Position numbers and translations under genes: made by a program
The notes under the pieces: model-generated
Told to the model about the DNA's origin: nothing
Database searches by the model: none
The model's input: only the letters and a program-made list of their open reading frames with translations
Part shown: one piece after another, positions 9,776-19,623 of the stretch
Position numbering within the stretch: position 1 is the stretch's first letter
Layout of the letters: the number at the start of each line of letters is the position of its first letter
DNA from: Paracidovorax wautersii
GTDB taxonomy: Bacteria > Pseudomonadota > Gammaproteobacteria > Burkholderiales > Burkholderiaceae_C
Length of the DNA: 64,000 bases
Assembly: GCF_031453675.1 (NCBI RefSeq)
Contig: NZ_JAVIZX010000001.1
Coordinates: 3,122,001 to 3,186,000, forward strand
Direction of reading: 5' to 3'

Positions 9776-10519
9776 TTAGAACTTCGCGCGGTAGTACAGC
9801 ATGGGCTTGCCGCGCTTGGCGCGCAGTACCAGCCGCGAGCCACTCTCCAGCTGCATGCCGATGGCGCCGAACTCCGGCATCAGGGCGCCCGTACGGGCGG
9901 ACGACCACTGCATCTCCACCCGCGTGCCGTAGCTGGGCTGCTGCGCCAGCCAGATGAGCTGCATGGCGTCCGGGGCGGGTGCGTTCTGCGGTGCACGCGC
10001 CCAGGCGGCCACGTCCAGCTGCCGCCGCGTGTCCCACTGCGAGCGCCACCGCACGCCCATGTCCAGGCTGCGGGGCAAGGCCGCCGTTGCGCCGGGCTGC
10101 GCTGCTGCTGTCGGGCCGCTCAGCGTGCTCACCCCCAGGCTCACGCCCAGGCTGCGCGGCTGCTCGGGCGTCATCCAGCGGGTGATGCTGCTCGACTGCA
10201 GCGTGCCGCCCAGGGCGGGCGCCGGGCCCCCGGCAGCCTGCTGCGCGTCCAGGCTGGCGGCCGTGGGCAGTTGGGGATAGGTGGCGGTGTGGTATTCGAG
10301 GGCGGGAGCTGCCCGTCCCGGCAGCGACGCCATGGCCACGGCGTGCAGGCCTTCCGGCGTGTCTGCCGCCCAGCTGCCGGTGCAGGCGGCCATGCAGAGC
10401 GACAGGGGGGCGACGATGCGCAGGCCGGGCGCCCGCGCCGCCGTCAAGGCGCGCCACGTGCCTGCGGATGGGGCTGCGCTGCGGGCGACGGAGACCGGCA
10501 TGGGGACGGACGGAGGCAT
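9776..10519 (-). CDS. Secreted or lipoprotein hypothetical protein
   Basis: 247 residues if started at the ATG at 10517-10519; an ATG at 10501 is an alternative. The frame stays open upstream to 10870, but that would run through the SRP RNA gene and is rejected. A hydrophobic export signal ends near LSLCMAACTGSWAAD (about residues 39-53), which could be cut by signal peptidase I or lipidated at a cysteine. The mature part has alternating short hydrophobic strands (MGVRWRSQWDTRRQLDVAAW; RLVLRAKRGKPMLYYRAKF), suggesting a beta-rich envelope protein. I do not recognise the family. Confidence 0.6.
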   Translation of the reverse strand: MPPSVPMPVSVARSAAPSAGTWRALTAARAPGLRIVAPLSLCMAACTGSWAADTPEGLHAVAMASLPGRAAPALEYHTATYPQLPTAASLDAQQAAGGPAPALGGTLQSSSITRWMTPEQPRSLGVSLGVSTLSGPTAAAQPGATAALPRSLDMGVRWRSQWDTRRQLDVAAWARAPQNAPAPDAMQLIWLAQQPSYGTRVEMQWSSARTGALMPEFGAIGMQLESGSRLVLRAKRGKPMLYYRAKF

Positions 10520-10759
10520 GGCAGCACCTGGCGATGCAGTAGGAACGATGGCGGCAGTGTGCGCAGCAAAGTTCCCTGGCCGCCGGCCCCAAAAGCGCAA
10601 AACGGTGTCGGAATGCGCCGACACGGCGCAGCGATGCCGTGGGAGCTCGTCACCCGGTGACGACTGGCAGAAAGTGCGGGAAGGGGGAGAGAGGGCGCGG
10701 TGCCCGCAAGACGCGCTCGGTGCCGGCGCAGCGGCCATCGAGGACAAGAAAGAAAGTTG

Positions 10760-10853
10760 ACGAGCCTTACCCCCGGCACTGGCTCCACAGTTAGGGCTGC
10801 TTGGTTCCCCACCTGACCCGGTTGGCTGCTTCACCATGCGGGGAGGCCCGTCA
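10760..10853 (-). ncRNA. ffs: Bacterial small SRP RNA (4.5S RNA)
   Basis: On the minus strand the signature domain IV is present: GGGTCAGG, then a TGG-GGAA-CCA hairpin with the GGAA tetraloop, then AGCAGCC. This is the Ffh-binding loop of SRP RNA. The flanking arms can pair (5' GCCTCCCCGCATGG with 3' CCAGTGCCGGGGGTAAGGC), giving the expected rod of about 90 bases. The ends are estimated from the -10 box and the pairing. The gene lies near dnaX, as in many bacteria, though here a chemoreceptor gene separates them. The RNA works with Ffh in co-translational membrane targeting. Confidence 0.88.
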
Positions 10854-10859
10854 CCGGCG

Positions 10860-10865
10860 ATTGTA
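10860..10865 (-). promoter_or_regulatory. -10 box of the ffs promoter
   Basis: TACAAT on the minus strand lies 7 bases upstream of the estimated 5' end of the SRP RNA. The -35 region (around CCGGAA) is poor, so only the -10 element is called. Confidence 0.5.
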
Positions 10866-10980
10866 GCCAATGCGGGAGCCCTTTCCGGAAAAAGGCCATG
10901 CGATGAGCGCTGGTGGTTCTCCGAAGGGCGCCAGGAGCGGCCGCGCCCGCAGGCCCGATGCCAGCAGTGGTCGACGGGCG

Positions 10981-12561
10981 TCAGCCCGCGGCCGTCACGC
11001 GGAAGACGCCCACCAGCTCATCCAGCCGGGCCGCCTGGTGCCGCAGCGATTCGGCGGCCGAGGCCGCTTCTTCCACCAGGGCGGCGTTCTGCTGCGTGGC
11101 CTGGTCCATGTGCGTGACGGCCAGGTTCACCTGGTCGATGCCGGCGGCCTGTTCCTGGTTCGCCGAGGCGATGTCCTGGATCAGCCGCGTGACCTGCTGC
11201 ACGCTGCCGACCACTTCCGTCATGGTCGTGCCCGCCTGCTCCACCAGGCGCGAGCTCTCGCCCACCTGCTGCACCGAGGCGTCGATCAACTGCTTGATCT
11301 CGTTGGCCGCCGAAGCTGAGCGCTGTGCCAGGCCGCGCACCTCCGACGCCACCACCGCGAAGCCGCGTCCCTGCTCGCCCGCCCGCGCCGCTTCCACGGC
11401 CGCATTCAGCGCCAGGATGTTGGTCTGGAAGGCGATGCCGTCGATCACGCCGATGATGTCCACGATCTTGCGCGAAGAGGCGTTGACTGCGCCCATGGTG
11501 CTAACCATCTGGCCCACGACCTCGCCGCCGCGCTGCGCAACTTCCGATGTGCTGGCCGCCAGCTCGGCCGCGTGCCGCGCGTTGTCGGCGTTCTGCCGCA
11601 CGGTGCTGGTGAGTTCCTCCATCGATGCCGCCGTCTGCTGCAGGGCGCTGGCCTGCTGCTCGGTGCGGCTGGACAGGTCGTTGTTGCCCGCGGCGATCTC
11701 GGACGACGCATTGGTGATCGACTGCGTGCTGGCCCGCACCTCGCTCACGATGTGCGCGATGCTCTGGCGCATGCGCTCCAGGCCGTGCAGCACGCTGCTG
11801 CGGTCCCCGGGCTTGAGCACGACGGGGGTGGAAAGGTCGCCCTGGCCCATCACCTCGCTCACGCGGGTGGCGTAGCCGGGCTCGCCGCCCAGCTCGCGCA
11901 GCATGCCGCGGGCGATCAGCAGGCCCACGGCCAGCAGCACGCTCGCCAGCACCAGAGCGCCCAGGCCGAAGCGCAGGACGCGGTCCAGCACGGCAGCGTC
12001 CACGGTGTCCACGTACACCCCCGAGCCGATGACCCAGCTCCAGGGCGCGAAGCCTTTCACGTACGACACCTTCTGCACGGGCTCCGAGGCGCCGGGCTTG
12101 GGCCACAGGTAGGGCACGTAGCCGGCGCCCTGGGCTTTCACGGCGTCCACGAAGGCCACGAACAGGCGCTTGCCTGTCGGATCCTTGTTTTCCGACAGGT
12201 TCTTGCCCTCCAGCTCCGGACGGATGGGGTGCATGACCATCATCGGCACCATGTCGTTGATCCACAGGTATTCGTTGCCGCTGTAGCGCATGACGCGCAA
12301 GCCGTCCTTGGCCTGCTGCTGCGCCTGGGCTTCGGTGAGCTTGCCCTGCGAGGCGAGTGCGTGGTAGTGGGCCACCAGGCTGTGGGCCACCTCGACGGTC
12401 TGCCGCACGCTGGCTTGTCGTTCTTCCATGATGAGCCGGCGTTCGGAGGCCAGCAGGATGGCCGTGATGGCGGCGATGCCCAGCAGCGCGCAACCGATCA
12501 GGAGGCCCAGGCGCCGGGCAATGCCCATGGTGGCGCGCGATGTCTGCTTTGTGGTGCTCAT
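10981..12561 (-). CDS. Methyl-accepting chemotaxis protein with Cache-type sensor
   Basis: 526 residues. TM1 lies at about residues 15-38. A periplasmic single-Cache-like domain follows ([15 protein letters not shown], then [23 protein letters not shown]), then TM2 (about 193-213), a HAMP region and the signalling domain. The conserved hairpin tip is [20 protein letters not shown], followed by [21 protein letters not shown]. The C-terminus ends at [12 protein letters not shown] without a CheR-binding pentapeptide. The Cache WINDMVP motif is typical of receptors for small organic acids, but the ligand is not predictable here. Confidence 0.93.
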   Translation of the reverse strand: MSTTKQTSRATMGIARRLGLLIGCALLGIAAITAILLASERRLIMEERQASVRQTVEVAHSLVAHYHALASQGKLTEAQAQQQAKDGLRVMRYSGNEYLWINDMVPMMVMHPIRPELEGKNLSENKDPTGKRLFVAFVDAVKAQGAGYVPYLWPKPGASEPVQKVSYVKGFAPWSWVIGSGVYVDTVDAAVLDRVLRFGLGALVLASVLLAVGLLIARGMLRELGGEPGYATRVSEVMGQGDLSTPVVLKPGDRSSVLHGLERMRQSIAHIVSEVRASTQSITNASSEIAAGNNDLSSRTEQQASALQQTAASMEELTSTVRQNADNARHAAELAASTSEVAQRGGEVVGQMVSTMGAVNASSRKIVDIIGVIDGIAFQTNILALNAAVEAARAGEQGRGFAVVASEVRGLAQRSASAANEIKQLIDASVQQVGESSRLVEQAGTTMTEVVGSVQQVTRLIQDIASANQEQAAGIDQVNLAVTHMDQATQQNAALVEEAASAAESLRHQAARLDELVGVFRVTAAG

Positions 12562-12676
12562 GTCATTCCCTCTGACACGGTGGCCGCTCCGATGGGATGC
12601 GTCTCCACGGTGTGAGCAAATGTTAGGTGCTGCCTGGCCTTCCGGAGGGTCTGCCGACCCCCGTAGAATCCCGTGG

Positions 12677-14680
12677 ATGTCCTACCTCGTCCTCGCCCGC
12701 AAATACCGTCCCAAGACCTTCTCGGAGATGGTGGGCCAGGAGCATGTGGTGCAGGCGCTGTCCAACGCCCTCACGCAGCAGCGGCTGCACCATGCCTACC
12801 TGTTCACGGGAACCCGCGGCGTGGGCAAGACGACCGTGTCGCGGATCCTGGCCAAGTCACTCAATTGCCAGGGGCCGGATGGGCAGGGCGGCATCACCGC
12901 CACCCCCTGCGGCGTGTGCCAGGCCTGCACCGACATCGACAGCGGCCGTTTCGTCGACTACACCGAGCTCGACGCAGCCTCCAACCGCGGCGTGGACGAA
13001 GTCCAGGGCCTGCTGGAGCAGGCGGTCTACAAGCCGGTTCAGGGACGCTTCAAGGTCTTCATGATCGACGAGGTGCACATGCTCACCAACACGGCCTTCA
13101 ACGCTATGTTGAAGACGCTGGAAGAGCCGCCCGAGTACCTCAAGTTCGTGCTGGCCACGACTGATCCGCAGAAGGTGCCGGTCACGGTGCTCAGCCGCTG
13201 CCTGCAGTTCAACCTGCGCCCCATGGCCCCCGAGACGGTGCTGGAGCACCTCACCCGCGTGCTGGCCACCGAGAATGTGCCGGCCGAGCCCCAGGCGCTG
13301 CGCCTGCTTTCTCGAGCGGCGCGGGGCTCCATGCGCGATGCGCTGAGCCTGACCGATCAGGCCATCGCCTTCGGCAGCGGGCAGCTGCAGGAGGCCGGCG
13401 TGCGCCAGATGCTGGGCAGCGTGGACCGCAGCTATGTCTTCCGTCTGGTGGAAGCGCTGGCGCAGGGCGACGGCAAGACGGTGGTCGAGACCTCCGATGC
13501 GTTGCGCACCAACGGCCTGTCGGCCGCGTCCACGCTGGAAGACATGAGCACCGTGCTGCAGCGCATGGCCGTGCTGCAGGCTGTGCCCCAGATGGCGGGC
13601 GCGGCAGACGCCAACGATCCCGAAGCCGCCGAGATCGCACGCCTGGCTGCGATCATGCCGCCCGACGAGACGCAGCTGCTCTACAGCATCTGCCTGCATG
13701 GCCGCACCGAGCTGGGCCTGGCGCCCGACGAATACGCCGCGCTCACCATGGCCTTGCTGCGCCTGCTGGCGTTCAAGCCCGCACCCGGCGCGGGCTCGGC
13801 GGAAAAAAAAACTCTGAACGCGGCTGAAAGGGCGGCTGCGCCCACCTCGGCCGCGGCCCCCGCCGTGCCGTCCGCCGGCCCACCCGAGCGCGCCCCGTCG
13901 CCGCAGCCGTCTTACAGCCCACCTTCTGCAGCTGCTGCGATCGCCCAGGAGCCGGTGCAGTCCGCGCCGTGGGAAGAAGAAGAGGTGGCCGTGCTGCCCG
14001 AGCAGGCCGAACCGCAGATGCCTGCAGCGGAGCGGGAACCTGCCGCAAGCGCGGTGCGCGCCGCACCGCCCGCCGCCGAGGCCGTGCGCCTGTCCGTGCG
14101 CCCGCAGGAACACTTCGGCCGCCACTCCGCCACCTCATCCGGTGTGCCCGCCCCTGCATCGGCGACCGCGCCCGCGGCCGCTCCGCAGTCGAACGACTTC
14201 GTGGCCATCCCTGTGCGTGAGGCACCGGAGCCCGGCATCCGCCTGCAGCCGGCGGCGCCACGGGAGGGATTGCCCGCCTCGGCCCGCTACACCCCGACCG
14301 AAGAAGGCGATGTCTGGCATGCCACGGTCATGGCCATGGTGGCGGCCGAAGCCATCACCGCGCTGGTGCGCGAACTGGCCCTGCAGTCCCAGCTGGTGGC
14401 ACGCGATGGCACGCACTGGCTGCTGCGCGTGGAGCGCGAGTCGCTCAACCAGCCCACGGCCCGCGAGCGTTTGCGCGCGGCGCTGGAGGCCGCCGGGCAC
14501 GCCACGCAGATCACCGTCGAGGTGGGGCAGATCATCGACAGCCCGGCGCGGCGCAATGCGCACGCGGCGGCGGAGCGCCAGCGCGTGGCCGAGGAGATCG
14601 TGCACAACGATCCCTACGTGCAGACTCTGATGCGCGATTTCGGGGCGAAAATCGTGCCCGGGAGCATCAAGCCGGCATGA
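12677..14680 (+). CDS. dnaX: DNA polymerase III subunits tau/gamma
   Basis: 667-residue tau form of the clamp-loader ATPase. The start is the ATG at 12677 ([20 protein letters not shown], the standard DnaX opening); the frame stays open upstream only because of composition. Walker A is GTRGVGKT (about 45-52), the zinc-module cysteines lie in CQ...TPCGVCQAC, Walker B is [11 protein letters not shown], and the sensor segment is [11 protein letters not shown] long Ala/Pro-rich linker (about 380-530) precedes the C-terminal tau domain. Nine A residues at 13803-13811 give a slippery site, and a -1 shift stops at 13825-13827, predicting a gamma form of about 383 residues. ybaB and recR follow, as in most proteobacteria. 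Confidence 0.97.
   Translation: MSYLVLARKYRPKTFSEMVGQEHVVQALSNALTQQRLHHAYLFTGTRGVGKTTVSRILAKSLNCQGPDGQGGITATPCGVCQACTDIDSGRFVDYTELDAASNRGVDEVQGLLEQAVYKPVQGRFKVFMIDEVHMLTNTAFNAMLKTLEEPPEYLKFVLATTDPQKVPVTVLSRCLQFNLRPMAPETVLEHLTRVLATENVPAEPQALRLLSRAARGSMRDALSLTDQAIAFGSGQLQEAGVRQMLGSVDRSYVFRLVEALAQGDGKTVVETSDALRTNGLSAASTLEDMSTVLQRMAVLQAVPQMAGAADANDPEAAEIARLAAIMPPDETQLLYSICLHGRTELGLAPDEYAALTMALLRLLAFKPAPGAGSAEKKTLNAAERAAAPTSAAAPAVPSAGPPERAPSPQPSYSPPSAAAAIAQEPVQSAPWEEEEVAVLPEQAEPQMPAAEREPAASAVRAAPPAAEAVRLSVRPQEHFGRHSATSSGVPAPASATAPAAAPQSNDFVAIPVREAPEPGIRLQPAAPREGLPASARYTPTEEGDVWHATVMAMVAAEAITALVRELALQSQLVARDGTHWLLRVERESLNQPTARERLRAALEAAGHATQITVEVGQIIDSPARRNAHAAAERQRVAEEIVHNDPYVQTLMRDFGAKIVPGSIKPA
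13777..13843 (+). promoter_or_regulatory. dnaX slippage site: hairpin, A9 run, hairpin
   Basis: A perfect 6-bp stem (GCCCGC 13777-13782 with GCGGGC 13790-13795) precedes A9 at 13803-13811. A 5-bp stem GGGCG-GCTG-CGCCC follows at 13830-13843. In frame the run reads GAA AAA AAA ACT. The -1 frame stops after five codons (TGA 13825-13827) and the +1 frame after one codon (TGA 13815-13817). E. coli dnaX uses ribosomal frameshifting and Thermus dnaX uses transcriptional slippage at A-runs; the uninterrupted A9 here would suit either. Confidence 0.7.
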
Positions 14681-14819
14681 GCGACCAGGCCTGCGACCTG
14701 CAGGCAGGCCGCGTTGCCCCACCGGCGGCGGCCGCAACGCAACGCAACGGTTTTTCAGGGATCATCCCCTCCAACCCCTTCATTCATTCATTCATACCTA
14801 CCAAGCAAAGGAAACACCC

Positions 14820-15152
14820 ATGTTCAACAAGGGACAGCTCGCCGGCCTCATGAAGCAGGCCCAGGCCATGCAGGACAACCTCAAGAAGGCCCAGGATGAA
14901 CTGGCGAACATCGAAGTGGAGGGCGAGTCCGGCGCCGGCCTCGTCAAGGTGCTCATGACCTGCAAGCACGACGTCAAGCGCGTCACCATCGACCCCAGCC
15001 TGCTGGCCGACGACAAGGACATGCTGGAAGACCTGGTGGCCGCCGCCTTCAACGCCGCCGTGCGCAAGGCCGAGGAGACCTCGCAGGAGAAGATGGGCAA
15101 GTTGACGTCGGGGATGCCGGGCCTCCCCGGCGGCATGAAATTCCCCTTCTGA
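14820..15152 (+). CDS. ybaB: Nucleoid-associated protein YbaB/EbfC
   Basis: 110-residue DNA-binding dimer. The sequence [20 protein letters not shown], then [20 protein letters not shown], then the family-typical [16 protein letters not shown], and the Gly/Pro-rich end GMPGLPGG all fit. It lies between dnaX and recR in the conserved order and is probably co-transcribed with them. Length is normal for the family. Confidence 0.96.
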   Translation: MFNKGQLAGLMKQAQAMQDNLKKAQDELANIEVEGESGAGLVKVLMTCKHDVKRVTIDPSLLADDKDMLEDLVAAAFNAAVRKAEETSQEKMGKLTSGMPGLPGGMKFPF

Positions 15153-15189
15153 GCGGAGCTACTGCGCGGGCGATCTGCGTCGTTGGGCG

Positions 15190-15265
15190 GTGCTCGGAAT
15201 CCTCGCGTACTTCCAGTACGCTCCGGTTCCTGCGCTCCGGCCGCCTAGCATCTCATCCCGCTCGC
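15190..15265. repeat. Intergenic hairpin element between ybaB and recR
   Basis: The 147-base ybaB-recR gap contains a perfect palindromic arm pair, GCGTACT...AGTACGC near 15204-15221. It is followed by a CTCCGGTTCCTGCGCTCCGG tract. Such cgtactncagtacg elements are common between genes in this bacterial group. No coding frame is seen, and it could act as an mRNA processing or stability structure inside the operon. Confidence 0.45.
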
Positions 15266-15299
15266 TACGCCCGATGCGCCGTCTGGCCCACTTCACACG

Positions 15300-15890
15300 A
15301 TGTCTGAACCCAACTCCCTTGAATTCTTGATCCAGGCGCTGCGGCGCCTGCCGGGCGTGGGCGTGAAGTCGGCGCAGCGCATGGCGTTCCATCTGCTGCA
15401 GCACGACCGGGAGGGCGCGCAGGTGCTGTCGCGCGCGCTACAGGAGGCGGCCGTGTCGGTGAGGCACTGCGAGCGCTGCCACACCTTCACCCAGGCGCCC
15501 ATCTGCGATGTGTGCCTGGACCCGGAGCGCGACCCCTCCCGGCTGGCCGTGGTGGAGACGCCGGCCGATCAGGCGGCGCTGGAGCGCACGGCGGCGTTCA
15601 AGGGGCTGTACTTCGTGTTGATGGGACGGCTGTCGCCGCTCGACGGCGTGGGGCCGAAGGACATCGGGTTGAAGAAACTCATGGACCGGGCCAGCGACGG
15701 CGTCGTGCAGGAGGTGATCCTGGCCACCAGCTTCACGGCCGAGGGCGAGGCCACGGCCTATGCCATCAGCGAGGGGCTCAAGAGCCGCGGCGTGCATGTC
15801 ACGCGCCTCGCACGGGGCGTGCCGGTGGGCAGCGAGCTGGAGTATGTGGATCTGGGCACGATCGCGCACGCCCTGGTGGACCGGCGCTGA
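15300..15890 (+). CDS. recR: Recombination mediator RecR
   Basis: 196 residues. A helix-hairpin-helix ([21 protein letters not shown]) is followed by the Cys4 zinc finger (CERCHTF...PICDVC, residues about 57-72) and a Toprim domain ([14 protein letters not shown], then [18 protein letters not shown]). It ends with the Walker-B-like C-terminal region. RecR acts with RecO/RecF to load RecA at gaps. It is third in the dnaX-ybaB-recR cluster. Confidence 0.97.
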   Translation: MSEPNSLEFLIQALRRLPGVGVKSAQRMAFHLLQHDREGAQVLSRALQEAAVSVRHCERCHTFTQAPICDVCLDPERDPSRLAVVETPADQAALERTAAFKGLYFVLMGRLSPLDGVGPKDIGLKKLMDRASDGVVQEVILATSFTAEGEATAYAISEGLKSRGVHVTRLARGVPVGSELEYVDLGTIAHALVDRR

Positions 15891-16019
15891 CGGCGGCTCT
15901 GCTGCACGCATGCGGCGTGCGGCTGTCCCGGGCGTGGCACGGCGGGCAGATCGTGTGATAAGCTCACTTATCCATAGCAATATGCGCAATGCTGACGGGC
16001 GCTGGCGCATGAAAATACC

Positions 16020-16427
16020 ATGAACTCGACGATGCACATCGCACGTTTCACCGTGGCGTACTGGTGCGTGCTGATTGCCGCGGTGTTGCCCATCCTGTGC
16101 GCCATGCTGGCCAAACGGGGCAGTTTCCGCGCCCAGGACAACCACCATCCCCGGGCGTGGGCCGCCCGCCAGACCGATTGGCGGGCGCGCGCGTATGCGG
16201 CGCAGGCCAACAGCTTCGAGGCGCTTCCGTTCTTCATCGGCGCGGTGGTCATCGCCCACCAACTCGGAGCGGCGCAGACGGGTCTCGACCTGCTGGCCTT
16301 CGCCTTCGTGATGCTGCGCATCCTCTACATCCTCATGTACGTGGGCGACCTGCCCACGGCCCGCAGTGCGATGTGGACCGGGGCGTTCCTGGCCAACGTG
16401 GCGATCTTGTTCACGGGTTATCGCTGA
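16020..16427 (+). CDS. MAPEG family membrane protein
   Basis: 135 residues with four predicted membrane helices (about 11-30, 66-84, 88-108, 115-133). The loop sequence DNHHPRAWAARQTDWRARAYAAQANSFEALPFF is typical of bacterial MAPEG proteins (the eicosanoid/glutathione-metabolism superfamily). The ATG lies next to a possible degenerate copy of the dispersed repeat (about 15957-16012), which may supply the upstream region. The bacterial function of this branch is unknown. Confidence 0.85.
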   Translation: MNSTMHIARFTVAYWCVLIAAVLPILCAMLAKRGSFRAQDNHHPRAWAARQTDWRARAYAAQANSFEALPFFIGAVVIAHQLGAAQTGLDLLAFAFVMLRILYILMYVGDLPTARSAMWTGAFLANVAILFTGYR

Positions 16428-16629
16428 ACGGCGGCGGGTTGCGGCGGCCCCGAGGGTGCCGGCCGTGCCCGCGCTCTGAGGCCAGCGCGGCAGCGTCAGC
16501 GGTTCACGGCCCCGTGTCCGCGTCAGCCCGCAAAGCTACGTAGTTCTCCGCAGGGATTCTCCCAATGCGGCGGACTGTCTTGCGGGCACAATTGTTGCAC
16601 TGCAGCATTTCGTCCCTTTCTCTTTTTCC

Positions 16630-17667
16630 ATGCCATTCGCCCCCCTCCATCGCCGCCGCTTCAGCGTGCACGCCGTCCTTGCCGCCGCGTCCATCGCTGC
16701 GCCGGCCGTGCTGCGTGCGCAGGCCGGGGGGCGGGTGCGCATCGCGGTGGGCGGGCAGAGCGCCCTGTACTACCTGCCGCTCACCATCGCCGACCAGCTC
16801 GGGTTCTTCCGCAACGAGGGGCTGGAGGTCTCGCTGATCGACCATGCCGGGGGCGCCCTGGCCCTGCAGGCTGTGCAGGCGGGCAGCGCGGATGTGTGCT
16901 GCGGTGCGTACGAGCACACCATCCGCCAGCAGGTGGCCGGGGTGCCGTACCGCAGCCTGGTGCAACTCGGCCGCGCACCGCAGTTGGCGCTGGGCGCTTC
17001 CACACGGACGTGGCCGGTGCGCAGCGTGTCGGGCTTCAAAGGCATGCGGGTGGGGGTTTCCGCGCCGGGATCGTCCACGCACTTCGTCGCGGGCTACTGG
17101 CTCACCCAGGCTGGCACGCCACTGAATGGGGTTTCCTTCATCGGCGTGGGCACGGGGCAAAGCGCCCTGGCCGCGCTGCGCCAGGGTCGCGTGCATGCGC
17201 TGTGCCAGTCGGACCCGCTGCTCACCCTGCTGGAGCAGCGCGGCGAGGTGCGCCTGCTGGGCGACCTGCGCAGCCTGAAGGGCACGCAGGAAGTTTTCGG
17301 TGGTGCCATGCCCGGCGCCTGCCTGTACGCGCCTCAAGCCTTCCTGCAGCGCCAGCCCGCGCAGGCGCAGGCGCTGGTCCACGCCATGGTGCATGCGTTG
17401 AAATGGCTGCAGACGGCCGCCCCGGCGGACCTCATGCGGGCCGTACCCAGTGATTACCTGATGGGCAACCGCGTGGCCTACCTGGCGGCGTTCGACAAGG
17501 TGCGCGAAACGCTGTCGCCGGATGGCCTGATGCCGGTAGACGGCCCCGCCACGGCCTTGCGGGCCGTGGCGCGTTTGCAGCCCGAACTGGACCCGTCTTC
17601 GGTCGACCTGGGCCGCACCTACTCCAACGAGTGGGTCCGCCGCGCCAAGCTCAAGTTCAACCTCTGA
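16630..17667 (+). CDS. Orphan NitT/TauT-type ABC substrate-binding protein
   Basis: 345 residues. The N-terminus HRRRFSVHAVLAAASIAAPA resembles a twin-arginine or Sec export signal with cleavage near LRAQA. The body fits the NMT1/SsuA-like periplasmic binding fold: LYYLPLTIADQLGFFRNEGL, GSADVCCGAYEHT, GMRVGVSAPGSSTHFVAGYW. These systems import nitrate, taurine, sulfonates, thiamine precursors and aromatics, and the ligand cannot be read from sequence. No permease or ATPase lies beside it, so it is an orphan binding protein in this window. Confidence 0.85.
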   Translation: MPFAPLHRRRFSVHAVLAAASIAAPAVLRAQAGGRVRIAVGGQSALYYLPLTIADQLGFFRNEGLEVSLIDHAGGALALQAVQAGSADVCCGAYEHTIRQQVAGVPYRSLVQLGRAPQLALGASTRTWPVRSVSGFKGMRVGVSAPGSSTHFVAGYWLTQAGTPLNGVSFIGVGTGQSALAALRQGRVHALCQSDPLLTLLEQRGEVRLLGDLRSLKGTQEVFGGAMPGACLYAPQAFLQRQPAQAQALVHAMVHALKWLQTAAPADLMRAVPSDYLMGNRVAYLAAFDKVRETLSPDGLMPVDGPATALRAVARLQPELDPSSVDLGRTYSNEWVRRAKLKFNL

Positions 17668-17681
17668 ACGATGGGGACCGG

Positions 17682-17715
17682 CCCCGCACCCGCTGCTGCT
17701 GCGGGGGTGCCGGGG
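17682..17715 (+). terminator. Strong GC hairpin after the orphan binding-protein gene
   Basis: CCCCGCACCCGC and GCGGGGGTGCCGGGG can pair around a short CTG-rich loop, 15 bases after the stop codon at 17667. There is no T-tract, so it may be a 3'-stabilising hairpin rather than an intrinsic terminator. Confidence 0.35.
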
Positions 17716-17864
17716 CAGGGCAGGTGCGCGTCTGACACGCGGGCCCGCGTAACGCGGCTAGAGTGCGGGCAGTGGCGGGCCGGCAGGCCCTGAGCCACCC
17801 CGAAAGCCAAGGCCACCGAGGCCGGCGCCGCTTCGATTCCTGATGTCCTTACCGAGGAAATTCC

Positions 17865-18017
17865 ATGTCGTTCCAACTCAGCATCGGCCCCCTGGTCTCC
17901 CTGATCGCCGGCATCCTGATTCTCATCATGCCCAAGCTGCTCAACGTGATCGTTGCGCTGTACCTGATCGTGATCGGCATTCTGGGACTGGTCGGCATGC
18001 ACAACCTGCGCTTCTGA
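17865..18017 (+). CDS. DUF3096 small membrane protein
   Basis: 50 residues. MSFQLSIGPLVSLIAGILIL, then IMPKLLNVIVALYLIVIGIL and GLVGMHNLRF, form two short hydrophobic segments around a MPKLLN turn. This is the DUF3096 pattern. An SD-like GAGGAA lies 6-8 bases upstream of the ATG. Function of the family is unknown. It stands alone between an orphan binding protein and the convergent mltD. Confidence 0.85.
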   Translation: MSFQLSIGPLVSLIAGILILIMPKLLNVIVALYLIVIGILGLVGMHNLRF

Positions 18018-18102
18018 GCCTTGCCCAGGCCGCGGGGCGGGCAGGTGATGGGTCTGCCAGACCGTCTGTCCAGGCGCCGCCCTGCGGGCGCGCCCGGGCA
18101 GG

Positions 18103-19623
18103 TCAGCGCTTCTTGACCTTGGAAGGCGTGCCGCCCTTGCGCGCCGGCTGGGAGCTGGCGGCCGCGGTGCGCTTGACCGCCTTGGCGGGCGCGCGCGCAG
18201 ACGATGAGGACGATGCGGCCGCAGCCATGCGCACCGGCAGGTAGACGGTCACCTGCTGGCCGGCCTTGAAGCTCGCGCTCGACTTCACATCGTTCCAGTT
18301 GGCCACGTCGGCCGCCAGCAGCTTGTACTTGCGCGCGATGGTGGCGACCGTGTCGCGCTTGCCGGCCCGCACCGAGGTGCGGCGCGTGACGATCTCGGGG
18401 GTGAAGGCCAGCTGGCCGTTGTCCGCGATCTGGCCTGGCACATCCTGCTGGGTCGTGGTGCTGCGCGGCACCATCAGCGCAGAGCCGGCCTTGATCATCA
18501 TCCGGGGCGGAATGCCGTTGATCTTGCGCAGGTCCGCCTCGCTCATGCCCGCGCGCTGCGCTGCAGCGGACACCGTCATGTTGGAGGGCACGCTCCACAC
18601 CGTCCAGCTGGCGTACTGGCCTTCCGTGTAGGCCTCCAGGTTCTTGCGGAAGACCTGCGCGTTGTCCCAGGGCAGGAGGATGCGCGGCATGCCGGCGGCC
18701 AGGATCACGGGGCGGTGCAGCGACGGATTGAGGGCGCGGAAGTCCTGCTCGCGCACGTCGGCCAGCTGGGCGACGAGCGACACGTCGATGTCCCGGGTGA
18801 TTTCCACCGTCTGGAAGTAGGGGTGGTTCTCGATCAGTGGCAGCTCGGTATTGAACGCCTGTGGATTGGCCACGATGTTCTTCACGGCCTGCAGCTTGGG
18901 CACGTACATGCGCGTTTCCGCGGGCATGGTCAGTTCGGTGTAGCTGGTGCCCAGGCCGAGCTTCTGGTTCTTGGCGATGGCGCGGCCCACGCTGCCTTCG
19001 CCCCAGTTGTAGGCGGCCAGTGCCAGGTGCCAGTCGCCGAACATGCCGTACAGCTTCTGCAGGTAGTCCAGCGCGGCGCGGGTGGAGGCCAGCACGTCGC
19101 GGCGGTCGTCGCGGAACGCGTTCTGCTTCAGGTCAAAATAGGTGCCGGTGGCGGGCATGAACTGCCACATGCCCGCGGCCTTGGCGCTGGAGACGGCCTG
19201 CGGGTTGAACGCGCTCTCGATGTAGGGCAGCAGGGCCAGCTCGGTCGGCATGCCGCGCAGCTCCAGTTCCTCGACGATGTGGAAGAGGTACTTGCTGGAG
19301 CGCTCCGTCATGCGCTGGATGTAGTCGGGGCGCGTGGCATACCACTGCTCGCGGTCCTGCACCAGATCGCCCTGCAGGTCGGGCATGGCGAAGCCGCGGC
19401 GGATACGCTCCCACAGATCGGCAGGCGCCTGCGTGGCGGCCACGCCGTGGGCGCCCAGGCCGTTGACGGCGGTGATGGGCTTGAGCGGGCCGTTCGGGTA
19501 GACGGCTGCATCCGGCGTGGGGGATGAGGGAGAGGAGTTGGCCGACGAGGTGGGGGAGCCGGTGGTGGCGCAGCCTGTGAGCCAGAGCAGGCTGGCGAGG
19601 AGCAGGATATGCAGAGGTTTCAT
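18103..19623 (-). CDS. mltD: Membrane-bound lytic murein transglycosylase D
   Basis: 506-residue lipoprotein that cleaves peptidoglycan. The signal MKPLHILLLASLLWLTGCAT has the lipobox LTGC. The SLT catalytic domain carries the expected Glu in LLPYIESAFNPQAVSSAKAA, then GMWQFMPATGTYF and LALAAYNWGEGSVGRAI. Two LysM-like regions follow (about 345-395 and 405-455), then an Ala/Ser/Lys-rich basic tail. The start codon overlaps the gloB stop as ATGA, implying translational coupling. The mltD-gloB pairing is conserved in E. coli and many proteobacteria. Confidence 0.94.
   Translation of the reverse strand: MKPLHILLLASLLWLTGCATTGSPTSSANSSPSSPTPDAAVYPNGPLKPITAVNGLGAHGVAATQAPADLWERIRRGFAMPDLQGDLVQDREQWYATRPDYIQRMTERSSKYLFHIVEELELRGMPTELALLPYIESAFNPQAVSSAKAAGMWQFMPATGTYFDLKQNAFRDDRRDVLASTRAALDYLQKLYGMFGDWHLALAAYNWGEGSVGRAIAKNQKLGLGTSYTELTMPAETRMYVPKLQAVKNIVANPQAFNTELPLIENHPYFQTVEITRDIDVSLVAQLADVREQDFRALNPSLHRPVILAAGMPRILLPWDNAQVFRKNLEAYTEGQYASWTVWSVPSNMTVSAAAQRAGMSEADLRKINGIPPRMMIKAGSALMVPRSTTTQQDVPGQIADNGQLAFTPEIVTRRTSVRAGKRDTVATIARKYKLLAADVANWNDVKSSASFKAGQQVTVYLPVRMAAAASSSSSARAPAKAVKRTAAASSQPARKGGTPSKVKKR

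Noticed and set aside
9776-10870. Longer form of the hypothetical gene starting at 10870
   Set aside because: It would run through the SRP RNA gene and its promoter. The signal peptide follows much later starts (10519 or 10501).
16630-17667. Assignment of the orphan binding protein to thiamine or taurine uptake
   Set aside because: The family is too broad in ligand and there are no neighbouring permease, ATPase or metabolic genes.
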